Below, piece by piece: positions 62,342-64,000 of a stretch of 64,000 bases of DNA (its first letter is position 1; each line of letters starts with the position of its first letter). The position numbers were made by a program, and so were the translations under genes. The notes below the pieces were generated by a model that was given only the letters and a program-made list of their open reading frames with translations, had not been told where the DNA came from and did no database searches. Origin of the DNA: CAYRYU01 sp964428355 (GTDB lineage: Bacteria > Muiribacteriota > Ozemobacteria > Ozemobacterales > Ozemobacteraceae); NCBI GenBank assembly GCA_964428355.1, contig CAYRYU010000034.1, positions 1 through 64,000 of the forward strand. Reading direction: 5' to 3'.

Positions 62342-62465
62342 GAAACAAGTGCCGGATCAAGGATCTGGCAGGTTTTCGTCACCGCGGAAAGGCCGCAGTG
62401 GTGCGATATTTGATGACTGGTATTTTTCGCTGCCCCCCTCCGGGTTGGGCAGCGGGTATTTTTTG
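62342..62465 (+). ncRNA. Structured leader or small RNA upstream of rsbW
   Basis: About 124 bases lie between the promoter and a terminator. The first hairpin is GCCGGATC-AAG-GATCTGGC (62351-62369, 8 bp with one G-U). The second is CACC-GCGG-aaagg-CCGC-agt-GGTG (62380-62403). The terminator stem closes the region. It could be a riboswitch or attenuator that controls rsbW/rsbV, or an independent small RNA; no known class is recognised. A GTG-started reading frame through this region exists but carries no coding signal. Confidence 0.5.
62428..62464 (+). terminator. Intrinsic terminator upstream of rsbW
   Basis: CGCTGCCC (62428-62435) and GGGCAGCG (62447-62454) form a perfect 8-bp stem with an 11-base loop, followed by GGTATTTTTTG. 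It meets the rho-independent pattern and lies about 78 bp before the rsbW start codon. Confidence 0.75.
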
Positions 62466-62541
62466 TGGTCGGAGTTCTGGCAGATTGCGTAGAGCCGGTA
62501 GAATTGCGGGCGGAAGTCCACAGTCGGAGCGGAAGAAGCGG

Positions 62542-63015
62542 GTGGACGGTTCGGGCGTTCCCGAAAAAGCGACGCTCGTCGACCTCGAGGTTTCGGGCAA
62601 CCCCAAGTGCCTTGCCCTCATCCGGCGGGTGATCATGGTCTGCGCGACTCCGTCCGACTTTTCCAGCAGTTTTCTGAACGACATCAAGCTGGCGGTCACC
62701 GAAGCCTGCACCAATGTCATCAAGCACGCTTTCAAATACGACCAGTCCAAGAGGTTCGGGATCGCGATCAAGATGACGGCGACCTCGATAGAAATCCGGA
62801 TAATCTACAGGGACGAGAATTTCAACCCGCTCGAGATTCCGGTTCCCGATCTTGGCCAGATCAAGGAAGGCGGTCTTGGGGTCTTCATCATGCGCAACAT
62901 CATGGATGACGTCAGCTATTCGGTCGACGAGGAGACCAAGACCATTTCCCTCCTCCTCACCAAGACCGACAGCCATTCCAGGGATTCCGGAGGAAACAGT
63001 GAAAATCGAATGTAA
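62542..63015 (+). CDS. RsbW-type anti-sigma serine kinase
   Basis: The GTG at 62542 gives 157 residues, the usual RsbW length. The GHKL ATPase fold has the N box DIKLAVTEACTNVIKHAFKY, the D box region near NPLEIPVPDLG, and the G box GGLGVFIMRNIMDDV. Such proteins phosphorylate a STAS antagonist and bind a sigma factor. The RsbV-like partner overlaps it by 17 bp. No sigma factor gene is adjacent. A structured leader with a terminator precedes the gene. The PP2C response regulator at 27067 is a possible upstream phosphatase. Confidence 0.85.
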   Translation: MDGSGVPEKATLVDLEVSGNPKCLALIRRVIMVCATPSDFSSSFLNDIKLAVTEACTNVIKHAFKYDQSKRFGIAIKMTATSIEIRIIYRDENFNPLEIPVPDLGQIKEGGLGVFIMRNIMDDVSYSVDEETKTISLLLTKTDSHSRDSGGNSENRM

Positions 63016-63307
63016 GAACGACTCCGATTCGGGGAACAAGTCCTTCGTCATCGAAGGCGAACTGGACGTACACAGCGCGAAGGCCCTCCGGGCGGCAGTA
63101 ATGGATGAAATCAGGGATGACTCCCCAACCGTCGTTCTCGACCTTGGTGGAGTCGCGTATATAGACAGTTCCGGCCTGGGCATTCTCGTCTATCTGAAGA
63201 AGGAGATCGGCCGCCAGGGCGGAAAACTCGTAATAAGCCATCTCCAGGAGTCGGTCCTCAACGTTTTCCGGCTAACCCGGCTGGATTCATTTTTCGAGAT
63301 TTCTTAG
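62999..63307 (+). CDS. STAS-domain anti-anti-sigma factor (RsbV-like)
   Basis: The GTG at 62999 follows GGAGG with a 5-base spacer. The 102-residue STAS domain has VVLDLGGVAYIDSSGLGILV, in which the Ser after DS is the site phosphorylated by RsbW-type kinases. When unphosphorylated it captures the kinase and frees a sigma factor or other target. It overlaps the rsbW-like gene, and its start is 17 bp inside that gene. tmk follows 16 bp downstream. Confidence 0.88.
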   Translation: MKIECKNDSDSGNKSFVIEGELDVHSAKALRAAVMDEIRDDSPTVVLDLGGVAYIDSSGLGILVYLKKEIGRQGGKLVISHLQESVLNVFRLTRLDSFFEIS

Positions 63308-63323
63308 GAGACCTCAAACCACG

Positions 63324-63986
63324 ATGGAAATTCCCTTCAACCCCGAAACCCCGCGAGGGGTTTTTATTAGCTTCGAAGGTCCCGAGGGCAGCGGGAAATC
63401 GACCCAGATCGCGATGCTCACCAAACACCTCCAGGGTCTGGGGAAAAAGATCATCGGCACACGGGAGCCTGGCGGCACCCCCGCGGGAAACCGTATCCGG
63501 CAGATCTTCCTCGATCCCGAGTGCAAGGGGCTCGAGCCCCAGACCGAGCTTTTCCTGATGCTCGCGCAGCGTTCCGAGCACCTGAAGAAAACCATCCTCC
63601 CCGCGGTAATGGATGGGGTAAACGTCATCTGCGACCGATATTACGATTCGAGCATGGCCTATCAGGGCTTCGGGCGCGGACTCCCCCCCACCTGGATCCA
63701 CTCCCTCCATTCCGAAACCCTGGGCGATTTCCTGCCCGACGTCACCATTCTCCTCGATCTTCCCCCTGCAAAAGGACTGGAACGCGCCATCCGTTTCGGG
63801 CGTAAGAAACCGGATCGGATGGAGGCTGAGGAGCTCGCCTTCCACGAAAAAGTCCGAAAGGGATATTTGGAGATTGCCCAAAACAATCCGAGGCGGTATA
63901 TTGTATTGAACGGGGAGGGAACCCCGGAATCCATTTTCGAGGAAATCACCCGGAATCTAGGACAGAGATTCAGCTGGCTTTTTTGA
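63324..63986 (+). CDS. tmk: Thymidylate kinase
   Basis: It phosphorylates dTMP to dTDP for DNA synthesis. The P-loop FEGPEGSGKSTQ, TREPGGTPAGNRIRQIF, and DRYYDSSMAYQGFGRGL (substrate and DRY motifs) are clear, with a LID of the form RFGRKKPDRMEAE. The 220-residue length is normal. The last bases before the window edge, TGATG, allow a coupled next gene starting at 63986 (holB is a common neighbour), but only five codons are visible. It follows rsbV by 16 bp. Confidence 0.95.
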   Translation: MEIPFNPETPRGVFISFEGPEGSGKSTQIAMLTKHLQGLGKKIIGTREPGGTPAGNRIRQIFLDPECKGLEPQTELFLMLAQRSEHLKKTILPAVMDGVNVICDRYYDSSMAYQGFGRGLPPTWIHSLHSETLGDFLPDVTILLDLPPAKGLERAIRFGRKKPDRMEAEELAFHEKVRKGYLEIAQNNPRRYIVLNGEGTPESIFEEITRNLGQRFSWLF

Positions 63987-64000
63987 TGCACAACAGATGG

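Noticed and set aside
1..64000. tRNA or rRNA genes, prophage or insertion sequences
   Set aside because: No T-loop-like sequences in a cloverleaf context, no rRNA-like sequence, and no transposase or integrase was recognised in any frame.

Overview
The window is about 64 kb of high-GC DNA from a scaffold with seven 100-N assembly gaps. It reads as a bacterium with two membranes: TolC/RND/adaptor efflux, a TonB-dependent receptor, two LptF/LptG-type permeases, lipoproteins and many Sec signal peptides. GlyRS is the single-chain dimeric type, and GTG and TTG starts are common. There is no rRNA, tRNA, phage, transposase or CRISPR. The phylum cannot be fixed from the sequence. The mix of orphan families, degenerate-domain proteins and 55-bp duplicated gap flanks suggests an uncultured, metagenome-assembled lineage.

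Layout. 0-5 kb: a minus-strand run (M16-like protein with lost zinc sites, small secreted and membrane proteins) and a plus-strand protein of secretin-N-domain repeats. 5-10.6 kb: hydrolase, membrane C39-like peptidase, glycyl-tRNA synthetase, a beta-class DNA methyltransferase whose tail runs into a palindromic 30-bp tandem repeat, and a DUF4097 protein. 10.6-17.7 kb (minus): a MarR-controlled adaptor/RND/TolC efflux operon. 17.7-20.8 kb: a CitD-CitE fusion, a propeller lipoprotein and a coiled-coil protein. 20.8-28.3 kb: a translationally coupled TonB receptor, YfiR protein, hybrid kinase with Hpt, and response regulator with PP2C phosphatase. 28.4-31.4 kb: Sel1 protein, SH3/glucosaminidase and a carboxypeptidase-regulatory-like protein. 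31.4-36.2 kb: a tight operon of carbamoyltransferase, radical SAM enzyme, molybdopterin-domain/pentapeptide fusion and serine protease. 36.2-40.7 kb: an NtrB/NtrC-like pair facing a sigma-54 promoter that drives two small exported proteins. 40.8-45.3 kb (minus): envelope proteins (LptF/G permease, degenerate phosphoesterase-like protein, LmeA-like protein). 45.4-54.9 kb: nucleotide-sugar and pseudaminic/nonulosonic acid genes (ugd, nucleotidyltransferase, pseB, pseC, cytidylyltransferase, pseI, GNAT, methylase). 54.9-64 kb: peroxiredoxin, a J-like/TPR/double cold-shock protein, a second Lpt permease, argS, a zinc-ribbon TPR protein, an RsbW/RsbV pair behind a structured leader with a terminator, and tmk.

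Connections. The PP2C response regulator at 27 kb and the RsbW/RsbV pair at 62.5 kb are the parts of a partner-switching pathway. The sugar genes at 45-55 kb would feed a nonulosonate-decorated surface, though no PseG hydrolase is seen. The most unusual structural feature is a palindromic repeat that sits in the same reading frame in two unrelated genes, the hybrid kinase (25.66 kb) and the pseudaminate-associated methylase (54.08 kb, three tandem copies). It resembles in behaviour the protein-coding palindromic elements described in Rickettsia.
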